Positions 9,237 to 17,291 of a stretch of DNA of 20,845 nucleotides are shown here, in pieces (position 1 is the stretch's first letter; every line of letters begins with the position of its first letter). The stretch spans positions 1-20,845 of the forward strand of contig RBNI01001786.1 of the NCBI GenBank assembly GCA_003990745.1, given 5' to 3'. The DNA comes from Jimgerdemannia flammicorona. Taxonomy: Eukaryota; Mucoromycota; Endogonomycetes; Endogonales; Endogonaceae. The notes beneath the pieces were generated by a model, which was not told where the DNA came from, searched no databases, and worked only from the letters and a program-made list of their open reading frames with translations. A program made the translations under genes and the position numbers.

Positions 9237-10115
9237 ATGCCTGCTGCCTGCCAAACCTCAAGGTCAAGGAACTACCAAGGCACCTCGGTCAAAGAAAGAA
9301 TGTTCCAAGACATCAGAAGAGTCATGAGGATTCACTCAAGAAGGACTCCTAGTGTCAACCTGAGTACTAGTGACCCCTATCACTATATCCTCTACTGCTG
9401 TGAAATAGAAACAAAGATTACCATTACTACCAAATGCCTCCAAATGTGGTAGGAGTATGAAATAAGAAACCTCCTCTGCTGGGAGTTCCCACAGGCAAGT
9501 CCTCAAGAACTACAAGATACCACTCCCATGGACATACATAAGACAAGGACAGCTAAGAAGATCTATCAGATCTTCAGGCATGCACTATGGTCAATCTCTA
9601 ACTTGGAGTATGTTAGAGTCTCAGATTTCAGAGACCTGTCATCCTACTGTATCAATGCACTAGAAGCCAGAGTGGCTACAGAAGCCCAGTCCACTATTAC
9701 TCTCAATAGTGATAAAGTAAAAGACTTCTGGCATCCTATTCAACAGGACAACTCAGACCAATTCCTGCAAGGATTGATCTCAGTATTCTAAGGCCCAAGT
9801 ATTCAGGTTAGACCTCCCCAAGACCCCACATTTGTTCTCTATTTTGTGGAAGAGAACCTCATAGACTGGAGAGCTCCAGATCTCCTTGTTCCCACTGCTG
9901 CCACCACTGAACATGATGATGTCATCAGTGATGACATCATCCTGCCCAACTTTGATATACACAAGATGTGCAATATGCACAAGATACCTGAAGCATGTGA
10001 AATGTATGACCTATATGACCTTGATAAAATATTCATGGACCTCATCTCCTTCAAAGATATTCTGACCTCTGATGATGAGGATGAAGCTCCCATGATCCTG
10101 AACATTCTACTCTAA
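9237..10115 (+). pseudogene. Unknown 293-codon ORF inside element B, two nonsense codons
   Basis: A single frame starts at ATG 9237 and ends at TAA 10113-10115. It is interrupted only by TAG after LQMW (9450-9452) and TAA after ISVF (9789-9791). Both are of the Gln-to-stop type (or Trp for the first) expected from C-to-T decay; such a long frame is unlikely by chance. The predicted protein has a basic N-terminus (MPAACQTSRSRNYQGTSVKE, then IHSRRTPS) and a mixed middle (IYQIFRHALWSISNLEYVRV; KVKDFWHPIQQDNSDQFLQG). The C-terminus is acidic (HDDVISDDIILPNFDIHK; LTSDDEDEAPMI). There is no signal peptide or clear membrane segment. I recognise no family. Basic-to-acidic polarity would suit a Gag-like or nucleic-acid-binding protein, but that is only a guess. 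Confidence 0.62.
9915..9941. repeat. 27-bp near-perfect palindrome within the element-B ORF
   Basis: gatgatgtcatca (9915-9927) and tgatgacatcatc (9929-9941) are exact reverse complements around one G. In the ORF they encode the repeated acidic motif DDVISDDI. The arms contain TGACATCA, similar to CRE/ATF-type sites, and the same word occurs at 9018-9025 near the element's 5' end. Confidence 0.85.
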
Positions 10116-10128
10116 GTCTCTTATTACA

Positions 10129-10256
10129 CTGAATAATGCCAGCACTGGTATTCTGAGGTGATGCAAAATTGTTCCAGCACTGACATTTGATGTAATACTG
10201 AATAATGCCAGCACCAGTATTCTGACATGATGCTGAATTATACCAGCATCCTGAAC
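10129..10256 (+). repeat. About 35-bp tandem repeats downstream of the ORF
   Basis: Four diverged units begin ctgaataatgccagcac or a variant: 10129-10163, 10164-10197, 10198-10232 and a partial at 10233-10256. Units one and three are closest, so a 69-bp duplication of a two-unit block may be the latest step. They lie between the ORF stop and the TATAAATA/AATAAA block. Confidence 0.75.
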
Positions 10257-10375
10257 CTATACAACCATCAGTGCCAACCCTGGAACTTAGCAGTTTTTCC
10301 TATCCTAGCATTTTATTTTAGTTATTGGAATTTATATTTAGCTTTATATCTTAGTAACTATTGAATTATATTTTG

Positions 10376-10408
10376 TATAAATACTTCTCTTATTTCCTCT
10401 AAAATAAA
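10376..10408 (+). promoter_or_regulatory. TATA box and AATAAA signal of element B (R-like region)
   Basis: TATAAATA at 10376-10383 and AATAAA at 10403-10408 are spaced as in an LTR R region, followed by about 200 bp to the terminal CA. The solo family-A LTR shows a comparable TATAAAT and AATAAA pair. This is the main argument that element B is an LTR. Confidence 0.5.
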
Positions 10409-10611
10409 GTCAGTCAAGTTTACTTACACACACTTCCTTGCAAGCAATCTAAGAGATAACAAAACAGTTAAAGATAAGAAGTTTGAGGACTATAAGACCT
10501 TGGGAAGGTACTCCAATAAGAACTTACTTATAACAAACTTAAGTTAGTCTAAGAGATACATCTTGAAGAGAATCTGGCATATTTGAAGGACTTAGTGACT
10601 GCTACATGACA

Positions 10612-10615
10612 CTAT
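10612..10615. repeat. Right 4-bp target duplication (ctat) of element B
   Basis: Direct copy of 8991-8994, followed by attgaag, which resumes the chromovirus LTR. Confidence 0.8.
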
Positions 10616-10676
10616 ATTGAAGCACTCTTGTACTTCAATAAGTATATTATTTTCTATAATATATATATTTATTATA

Positions 10677-12180
10677 ATTAGTAAAAGTAAAAAGGTTAAA
10701 TCCCACCTCCTTACTATTATAAACTCTTTTCAAATTTATGGTCTCTGCAGAAGACATATGATAGCTCCAAGAATAAATAGTATTGCTGATACAGATCTAC
10801 TAAGAGGCATAAGCAAAGATACAAGCAATGGGGATAATATTAGATTCTAAAGACAAAGGACCAATAGCAGATCTCTCTACTGAAGACAAGAAGACTCACC
10901 TCAAGTTACTACTATCCAAACTCTCTAATAGAAGAAGTGGTGATATTGAAACCTAGCTTTGCAATATAAATCAGTACTTAGCAATAATGAATATATCAAA
11001 TAAGGATTCAGTTGCTAATACTGAAGTACTATTATAAGAAAATACTACTATTTGATAAAAAGCAAAAGTCTAAATAACTAGAGATAAAAAGAAAGACCTC
11101 CTGGACTGAGATAAGTTTCAAGATCAATTTATATGGTAATTCAAGTCCATTAACTCAAAAATAATAGTTTGAGACAAGTTGGTATCTCTGCAACAAACAG
11201 GATCATTTAAGATCTATACTACTATCTTCATAAGTACATATAGTCTTAGAGATCAATAATATTAGCAAAACTGAAAAGCTTGATAGATATATATGTAAAC
11301 TCAAGAATTGTACTAGATAAGAAATAGAACTATAAGATTTAAATACTATTGAAGAAGTAATGTTAATTGCTAACTACTTTGATACAATCTTTTTTAAAAG
11401 AAACTATTTCTCTAAACAACTCAAGAATTCCTAATAAGGATATAAATACTCCAAAAAGATTGTAGATTCTACCTCAATGGATCTGGATACCATTATTAAA
11501 TCAAGACTTATACCAGAGAAAAAGAAAAAAGTATATATATAAGAGTAGAGCCTACTTTTACTACCAAGGAGAAGAATATATTGCTACTAAATACTCAAGA
11601 AATATCAAGGACAAAACAGAAGCAAGAAGGCACTAGTTATTACTAATAAGAAAATAGTAATATCCATTACTCAAACTGAAGAAGTACTTCTGAAGGTTCT
11701 AAAACTACATCCTAATGATATTATGTTAGAAGCAAAAATTTCAGAAGCAATTAAGTGAGACCTAGCAGTCATTCAAGATATATAATAATTCCTGTAGAAT
11801 AGTGACAACATATAGCCATTAGGCTAGCAATACGGATATCTGAAGGATATTATAGAAGAATTATACTACAATCAGATCTTAGTATCAAATATTATATTGA
11901 CCTAAGTGTAGAGATAATAGACCCAGATTATCACAGAGAGATCAAAGTACTTCTGATCAATAATGATATATAACTCTTCAAAATCAAGAAGCAAGACTGA
12001 GTTGCACAACTAATTCTAGAATAAGCCAATGTACTGACAATCAAGGAGATTTCAAATCTAAAAGAAACTACTCAGAATACTAAAGAATTTGGAAATACTA
12101 AAAGTACAAACTATAAGAAGAATATCAGCACCATCAATACCAGCCTACTACTATTCAAAGGAAAGCCAAAAGACAAGAAA
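10677..12180 (+). pseudogene. Chromovirus leader and gag relic
   Basis: After the 5' LTR there is an A-rich leader with no primer-binding site I can name. Gag-like fragments appear from about 11100 in shifting frames: KFQDQFIW, VSLQQTGSFKIYTTIF, and near 11310-11390 the segment QEIELQDLNTIEEVMLIANY, then FDTIF. This matches the Gag pattern V-L-P-T-EA-LA-YD of Ty3/gypsy elements. No intact CCHC zinc knuckle is seen before the protease. Stops are mostly TAA/TAG at Gln positions. Gag forms the virus-like particle in intact relatives; this copy cannot. Confidence 0.6.
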
Positions 12181-12260
12181 TAGATATTCTTATTGATAGT
12201 AATATATCTGATAACTTTATTTGTAAAGAGATAATAAAGGAGCTGAAGATTATCTCTATC
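12181..12260 (+). pseudogene. Chromovirus aspartic protease relic
   Basis: The fragment reads DILIDSNISDNFICKEIIKEL. The expected active site is LIDSGATxNFI, so Gly and Ala/Thr of the DSG motif are replaced (DSN-I), again by G-to-A and C-to-T steps. It sits between gag and RT as expected. Confidence 0.7.
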
Positions 12261-12819
12261 AAGCTACTGTTATAAGTAGAGTTCAATATTTTCATAGCTA
12301 ATGAAAAGGAATATCAAGTTAACAAAATGGTAGCCAAGTTACCCTATACTATATAAGTATACTTTAAAAAATTAATCTCTATATTGTACCCCTATAAAAA
12401 TACTTCATTATTCTGAAAAAACCCCAATTAGCACTATATAATCCTGACATTGATTTGTGAGAAAACAAGCTCATATTAAACAAAGAAGAAAAGAAGGTCA
12501 TATTAGAAGTAAAGAAGCTCACAAAAGTACTGATAGAAACTATATCTATAATTCAATTCAAGAAGCTTTTCAAAAAGTACAAGTAAGCATTCTTGGTAAT
12601 TATCTAACTCTTAAAATCAGAAATAGAGAAAGATCTCCCAAAGACAGTCTAACCCCTGGTTCAAGAATTCAAGAACATTTTTTCAAATAATCTGCTTATA
12701 GGACTGCTATCCAAGAGAAGTATAAACTATAAAATTGAAATTCTCCCAGACCCTAAATCGCTATATAAGTTATTATATCTAATATCACAATCTGAACTAA
12801 AACTCATTCAGAAAGAACT

Positions 12820-13340
12820 AAAAGACCTAGTAGTTAAAGAATATATTTAACTAAAAAAATCACCTTATAGTATACCTATTTTATTTATTAAGAAATAAAA
12901 TAGTACTATGTAAATATATATTAACTATTATGCTCTCAATAAGATTATAATTAAGAACTAGTATCTATTATTAAAAATAGATGAAATGTTAGACAGACTC
13001 CTACATGCTAAGGTCTTTTCCAAATTAGACCTTTATATAGGTTATTATTAAGTATATATCAAGGAAGAAGATGTTTCTAAGACTACCTTCAAGATATACT
13101 ATGGTTTATAGGAATTCTTAGTTATTCACTTTTTTCTTATCAATGTATCACTAATCTTTCAGAGGTTGATGTAAGATATTCTTTAACCATATCTCAATAT
13201 CTTTTTTATTATCTATCTAGATAACATTCTGATATTCAGTATATCAGAAAGAGAATACTTCAAGTATCTCTAATAAGTATTGAGAAGTTATAAAAAAATA
13301 GGCTTCACCATAAGCTTAGCAAATGCAAATTCCTCAAGAA
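12820..13340 (+). pseudogene. Chromovirus reverse transcriptase relic
   Basis: One frame is readable for over 150 codons, with stops at Gln positions. Blocks: KKSPYSIPILFIKK, YINYYALNKIIIKN, KIDEMLDRLLHAKVFSKLDL, stop-interrupted YIGYY/VYIKEEDVSKTTFK, IFQRLM, and IIYLDNILIFSISEREYFKY. These correspond to the Ty3/gypsy pattern VDYRALNKxT, FSKLDLxxGYHQI and YLDDILIFS. The catalytic YLDD is YLDN by G-to-A, and GYHQ is GYY-stop by two C-to-T changes. The identification is secure. Confidence 0.9.
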
Positions 13341-13609
13341 GGAGATAAAATATCTTGGCTATATTATCTTAGCTAATAGTATTCAGTCCAATCTAAAGAA
13401 AGTTCAAATAGTCTCAGATTGACTTATTTTAGTAAATATCCACAATATCAGATCTTTCCTGAGACTATTGCTAATTCTTTGAAGATTACTCTGATATTGC
13501 CAAGCCTATAGATAAAATATTGAAAATCAGTAACACATTTTAATAGACTTTTATCTGCCAAGAGATATTCCAAACTCTAAAGGCAAAACTGATAACTATA
13601 CTAACTCTA

Positions 13610-14200
13610 TAAAACTCAGATCCAGCTCTATAGTTTACAGTCACTACAGATGTATCTATATAGATATATAATTAGTATAGTACTATCTCAAGATGCAAAC
13701 AAAGGATCTTAATCAGTTATATATTCTTTGTAAAATTTAAATAAGACTGCTACTTGAAAAAAAACTCCTAGTTATCTATGAAGTCTTATGAATTTGGCAA
13801 CATTACCTTAAGGACTAAGACTTTGATATTATCACTGATTATAAGTTACTCTATATCTCAACTTGAGTCTCTATTTGTTTCTAAATTAGACAAATTGGTT
13901 TAGGTATATCCAAGCTTTCTATACTAAGATTATCTCTAAGTCAGGTAAGATAAATATAATATGTAGCTGATATCTTATCAAGAAGGCCTGATCTTAGTAT
14001 CATCAAAGTGTCTCTAGATAAGACTCTTATGGACAAACTAAAAGAAAGATATCACCAGGATCTAGTCATTAAATAAATCCTTACAAGTCTATCAGAAGAA
14101 TATAAGATTAGTAATAGAATTAGATATATATAAGAATGACAAAATATACATCCCAAATTCCAACAATCTTCACTTCAAGATCCTTAAGAAAAACCATGAC
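13610..14200 (+). pseudogene. Chromovirus RNase H and connection region (degenerate)
   Basis: The sequence around 13620-13700 reads LQFTVTTDVSI then a stop, where the family has TDASxxAxGAVLSQ. The first catalytic Asp survives but Ala became Val. Further on, fragments such as KSYEFGNITLRTKTLI and IISYSISQLES are seen where the HW..YL....F.v.TDH..L region lies. Several frame shifts are present. RNase H removes the RNA template in intact relatives. Confidence 0.6.
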
Positions 14201-14840
14201 TCTTCTCTTACTAATTATATAGAATACCAGAAAACCATTTATAACATCTATTATTATTTCTCCTAGGCTATATTAAATCAAGATATCAAGGAATATAAAT
14301 CTATCTACAATTATTGCCAAAAGAACAAAATATCAAGTTCACAGCTATATGTTCTTCTCTAATCTCCCTTAGTTCTAAATATTAAATAAAAGTAAGTTAC
14401 AATAGACTTTATTATTCAACTGTCCAGGATGTCTCAAGATAATGATGCTATTATTGTCTTCAATGGCCATCTCACTAAGATCATCAAGTTGGAGCCAACT
14501 AAGATCAATACTACTACCTCTAATACTTTCTAAATATTCTTCGACAATCTTTCAAAATTATAGTTTTCAAAGATCATAATTAGTGATCAAGATCCAAAAT
14601 TCACAAGTTATTTCTAGCAGAAGTTATTTAAGAAACTTAGAGCCCAATAGGCTCTAAGTACAGCATACTACTTTCAAACCAATAGACAAACTAAGTGAGT
14701 AAACCAGACTCTTGAGCAGATACTAAGAAACTATATTTCTTACAAATAAGATAACTGGGAACAATATCTTATCTCTATAGTATTTATCTACAATAACTCA
14801 GAACAAGTCTCAACAGGTTTTATACCTTTCAAGTTACTAT

Positions 14841-14844
14841 ATAG
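14841..14844. repeat. Left 4-bp target duplication (atag) of solo LTR
   Basis: atag occurs here and at 16138-16141, directly flanking the TG...CA termini. On the strand of the LTR itself this is CTAT. One extra base (t) can be matched if the duplication is counted as 5 bp. Confidence 0.75.
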
Positions 14845-15440
14845 TGTAATGTGCCGGCTCAATGGAGGCAAATTACAAGGTTGGGGGTTGTTGTAGTTCA
14901 GCTTGAGCCCCCAGTTACTTTGTCAAAAAGCAACAAAATGTTCTAAGATTCCTGAGGTCCTTGGTGTTTAGTGGTATAATAGTCAAAAGCTGGATATCTG
15001 CGAGCAGTTTCCTTTTAGGGACAGGTTCTTGGGTGTGCGGCGTTTTGTGTGTGTGAACGGGTTTCCTTCTTGGGTCAACTGGGAATGGCAGAATTTTGTG
15101 TATAGCACGATGATCTCTGCATGATGGTCTGGCAATTTGGGCGGTTCTCCTTATGTGATTTCTGCGTGACGATCTTGGGTAGTGCGACGATCTTGGTGTA
15201 CCACGACGGGTTTCCGAAAGTATGCTATTTCTGGCAGGATGATTTTGGCGGATTTCTCGATTTGGTGCAGGTTTTCCAAAAGCAGCAGTTTGGAAATAGA
15301 AGATGGCACAGGTTCTGGGAATGGTACTGGCGGCGGATTCTTGGGCTCACTGGGAATAATGAATAATTCAGAGGTCGTGGATTCTTCCTAAATCGGTGGG
15401 CTCTTCTGGGAACACAATGGTGTGGATTCTTCTGAATCGG

Positions 15441-15530
15441 CAGCTTCAACTGGGAATGCGGATAACTTGGAAATGGCAGCTTCAACTGGGAATGTGGATA
15501 ACTTGGAAATGGCGGCTTCAACTGGGAATT
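15441..15530. repeat. 36-bp tandem repeats, 2.5 copies, in solo LTR
   Basis: Units at 15441-15476 and 15477-15512 differ by one base (gcgg against gtgg). A partial unit at 15513-15530 reads cggcttcaactgggaatt. The core cttcaactgggaat also appears in diverged form elsewhere in the LTR. In the older family-A LTR only degenerate traces (attcccagtt) remain. Confidence 0.88.
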
Positions 15531-15952
15531 AACTCGGATTCTTGGTAAGTTACGTCAAGACTGGCTTCATTTGCACGGAGTTGTGTCAATAGACTGGCTC
15601 TACTGCGAAGTTGCATCAGAAACTGGCTTGTGGCAAGAAAGGCGGGCTCTCTGGGAATGCGGCGAAGTTCTTCCTTGAACTTGGCGGAAAATCTTTCAGG
15701 CTTATCTGGCAAGCGAACCAAAAACGGACTTGTTCTTTGTATCGGAAAGTGGACCGGAGTGGAAAAGGGGACCAATGCTCACAATCTCCTAACAGTGGCT
15801 GTAGAGTTCCTCTTGAAGTGTGGTAGGCAGACTTGTCTTTTGCTTTTGGATTCAATTTCAGACTGAGGTTTATTCACTCTTGTCTCTGGGGTAATTTATA
15901 CAAGTTGGTTGCTATCTGGTTACTATCTGACTAACTATAGAATGCTATTTAT

Positions 15953-16006
15953 GGGGTGACATTCACTGTCAGGGTGACAGCTGCTGTCAGGGTGACAGCC
16001 ACTGTT
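15953..16006. repeat. Three 18-bp tandem repeats in LTR U3
   Basis: Units are ggggtgacattcactgtc (15953-15970), agggtgacagctgctgtc (15971-15988) and agggtgacagccactgtt (15989-16006). They occupy the same place between the two TATA-like words as the unrelated 19-bp array in the other family-A LTR. Each contains GGTGACA and an imperfect CTGTC/GACAG dyad. Confidence 0.85.
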
Positions 16007-16137
16007 CACATTATTTCCCTCTTTGGCTATCTGGTTATTTATACATTTTCTGCAGCAATGGTTGCTGGTTACTATGCTGTACTAATGTTCATGTCACCTA
16101 GTTAGGTTTCGAGATTGCTATGTTTTGGTTCATCACA

Positions 16138-16141
16138 ATAG
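16138..16141. repeat. Right 4-bp target duplication (atag) of solo LTR
   Basis: Direct copy of 14841-14844. The chromovirus integrase sequence resumes after it. Confidence 0.75.
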
Positions 16142-16579
16142 TCAAGATGTGCAAACTCCATCAAGCCTACTCACTCTAGTTAGAAAAGAACTCTCTAAAG
16201 TTTCTACCACTCAAGATCTTATTGATAATATGACCATAATTATTCAAGTTACCAAAGATAACTTACTAAAGACCCAGATATTATAAGCCAAATATACCAA
16301 TACTAAGAGATAGGAGATCAAATCTAAGATTAGTGATCAAGTGTTTCTGTCTATTATAAATCTCAATTTGACATCTCAAGTTAACTATCCTTCTAAGAAA
16401 CTTTAAGTAAGATATATTAGTCTCTATGAGATACTTGAATAAGTATCCCCAGTAGCATATATATTAATACTACTATATATATCCTGTCTTTTATATCTCT
16501 CTGCTCAAACTATACTATAATAGTCTATATATATATCCAAACTAGATATCTCAGCTATTAGTATCTTTTGATTGATAGT

Positions 16580-16741
16580 TATATTGAGTATAAAGTTAAG
16601 AAGATTCTTGACAAATATATATAATACAATTGCACTGAGTATCTTGTCAAATGGATATACTATCCTAGGTATAAAAGTATTTGAAAACTAATTGAAAATC
16701 TCAAGAATGTCCAATAGGCTCTCTATGAATATAAATATTAA
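16580..16741 (+). pseudogene. C-terminal chromodomain of the chromovirus Pol
   Basis: The frame reads YIEYKVKKILDKYI, stop, YNCTEYLVKWIYYPRYKSI, stop, KLIENLKNV, then Q-stop and ALYEYKY before TAA at 16739-16741. This matches the chromodomain pattern YxVEKILD...xEYLVKWKGYPxxESTWEPxENLxN. The aromatic-cage Tyr and Trp of the N-terminal half are partly kept (Y, and W in LVKW), while the Trp of STWE is TGA. In intact chromoviruses the domain guides integration to histone-marked heterochromatin. Its place right before the polypurine tract is standard. Confidence 0.85.
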
Positions 16742-16759
16742 GAGTCATGTTCTCTTTCA

Positions 16760-16771
16760 AGTAAGGGAGAA
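16760..16771 (+). other. Polypurine tract before the chromovirus 3' LTR
   Basis: gtaagggagaa lies directly before TGTAATAATCC, where the 3' LTR begins. This is the expected primer site for plus-strand DNA synthesis. Confidence 0.6.
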
Positions 16772-17286
16772 TGTAATAATCCTCTATATTCTATTTTTCT
16801 TTAAACTAAATTAACATTTTTTCTTTATTATATTATTTATTAAAATATTCAAAAATAGCTTATAATAGTATGAAATTACTTAGTTATTTGTCAAGAACTT
16901 GTTTTCTAAATAGTTCTTCTAAGATTTAATTAATTACTAATTAATACTTAGTAACTCTCTGTAATGTTATACTAAGTTCTATCAAGCATTACTTATTACT
17001 CAGTAACTAGCTTAGTAATATTCTATCTATTTCTTTTCTTTCTATTTGTCTTATTTAAATACCTCCTTGAAATACTTTAATAAAGCTCAGTCTAGTTAGT
17101 TATTACATATTCACTCAAATCTCCTAAAGGTAATTAAACTTCTCAAGTTCTATTTCTTATATCTTATTATATATTTCTATTTTAATATATAGTCTAAGTC
17201 TTAGATTTTATCTGACTTAACTATATTGAAGTACTCTTGTACTTCAATAAGTATAATTGTTCTCTATAATATATACATTTATTATA
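16772..17286 (+). mobile_element. Chromovirus 3' LTR (515 bp)
   Basis: Starts TGTAATAATCC after the polypurine tract and ends TATTATA. It is homologous to 8538-8994 plus 10616-10676, and AATAAAG near 17083 may be its poly-A signal. Many differences from the 5' LTR are transitions, with this copy more AT-rich (for example cattccagaa against tattcaaaaa). The decay of the two LTRs has therefore been unequal, and LTR divergence is not a usable clock here. Confidence 0.85.
17225..17248. repeat. Inverted repeat (10-bp stem) near the LTR end
   Basis: attgaagtac and gtacttcaat form a perfect stem around tctt. The copy in the 5' LTR (10616-10639) keeps it with one mismatch (attgaagcac). Located about 40 bp before the LTR end, it would fold in U5 RNA. 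Confidence 0.8.
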
Positions 17287-17291
17287 TTTAG

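Larger units (their letters stand above)
8995..10611 (+). mobile_element. Element B: 1.6-kb solo-LTR-like insertion carrying an ORF
   Basis: The insertion is precise: 1,617 bp starting TGTAATGG and ending ACATGACA, between direct copies of ctat in the chromovirus 5' LTR. The TG...CA termini, short terminal inverted repeat (TGTAATG against TGTCATG) and 4-bp duplication indicate retroviral-type integration. No direct terminal repeats are seen inside it. Near the 3' end TATAAATA (10376-10383) is followed by AATAAA (10403-10408) and about 200 bp of U5-like sequence, the layout of a single long LTR. Inside is a 293-codon reading frame (9237-10115) with two stops. It may be a solo LTR with a coding U3, or a compact non-autonomous element. 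It is less mutated than its host. Confidence 0.72.
8538..10676 (+). mobile_element. Chromovirus 5' LTR, interrupted by element B
   Basis: The two pieces, 8538-8994 and 10616-10676 (plus the duplicated ctat), align with the 3' LTR at 16772-17286. The join reproduces the intact order ttaactat then attgaag seen at 17218-17230. Its start TATAATAATTC corresponds to TGTAATAATCC in the 3' LTR, so the canonical TG became TA by a C-to-T change on the other strand. The end reads TATTATA where TATTACA is expected. Reconstructed length is about 518 bp. Confidence 0.82.
14845..16137 (-). mobile_element. Solo LTR of family A (1.29 kb), CpG-rich
   Basis: It is the reverse-orientation homologue of the 3' LTR at 1138-2325. 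On its own strand it starts TGTGATGAACC and ends GGCACATTACA, with inverted ends and a 4-bp direct repeat on both sides. There is no internal region, so it is a solo LTR left by recombination. It differs sharply in composition from its surroundings: 15001-15060 alone holds four CpGs, while the host chromovirus is nearly CpG-free. Own-strand signals are TATAAATA (16036-16043), TATAAAT (15894-15900) and AATAAA (15869-15874). Short frames in it (for example 15121-15366 on the + strand) show no protein family and are not taken as genes. Confidence 0.87.
14210..16560 (+). pseudogene. Chromovirus integrase relic, split by solo LTR
   Basis: Part one (to 14844) reads DNDAIIVFNGHLTKIIKLEP, IIISDQDPKFTSYF, STAYYFQTNRQTK, stop, VNQTLEQILRNYISYK, IVFIYNNSEQVSTGFIPFKL, LYS. 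This is the gypsy integrase core. The block DGQTERVNQT has become NRQTK-stop-VNQT: the catalytic Glu is Lys (GAG to AAG) and Arg is TGA. Part two resumes at 16142 with fragments such as LIDNMTIIIQVTKDNLLKTQ and ISDQVFLSIINLNL, the region after the core. The break is exactly the family-A insertion with its duplicated atag. Confidence 0.85.
8538..17286 (+). mobile_element. Ty3/gypsy chromovirus, decayed, with two nested insertions
   Basis: Two LTRs of about 515 bp (8538-10676 minus an insertion, and 16772-17286) flank gag, protease, RT, RNase H, integrase and a chromodomain in standard Ty3/gypsy order. The flanks tttaa (8533-8537) and tttag (17287-17291) look like a 5-bp target duplication with one transition. 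Removing element B and the solo family-A LTR, each with its duplicated bases, leaves about 5.8 kb. Nearly every internal stop is TAA or TAG at a Gln position, catalytic Asp/Glu codons are lost by G-to-A, and CpG is almost absent. The element is inactive and highly mutated. Confidence 0.9.

Noticed and set aside
10129..10256. Regularly spaced short repeats that could suggest a CRISPR array
   Set aside because: The units are directly adjacent with no unique spacers, and the context is a eukaryotic retroelement.
10677..10710. tRNA-like or primer-binding sequence after the chromovirus 5' LTR (ggttaaatccc resembles a T-arm)
   Set aside because: No acceptor, D or anticodon arms, and no convincing complementarity to a tRNA 3' end could be shown by eye. 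The region is too mutated.
10617..10850. 77-codon plus-strand frame after element B
   Set aside because: It starts inside LTR sequence and shows no similarity to gag or any other protein; composition is typical of AT-rich noise.
15121..15866. Several overlapping frames on both strands of the solo LTR
   Set aside because: The homologous LTR at 1138-2325 does not keep these frames, and the frame on the LTR's sense strand lacks an ATG. Higher GC simply makes stops rarer.
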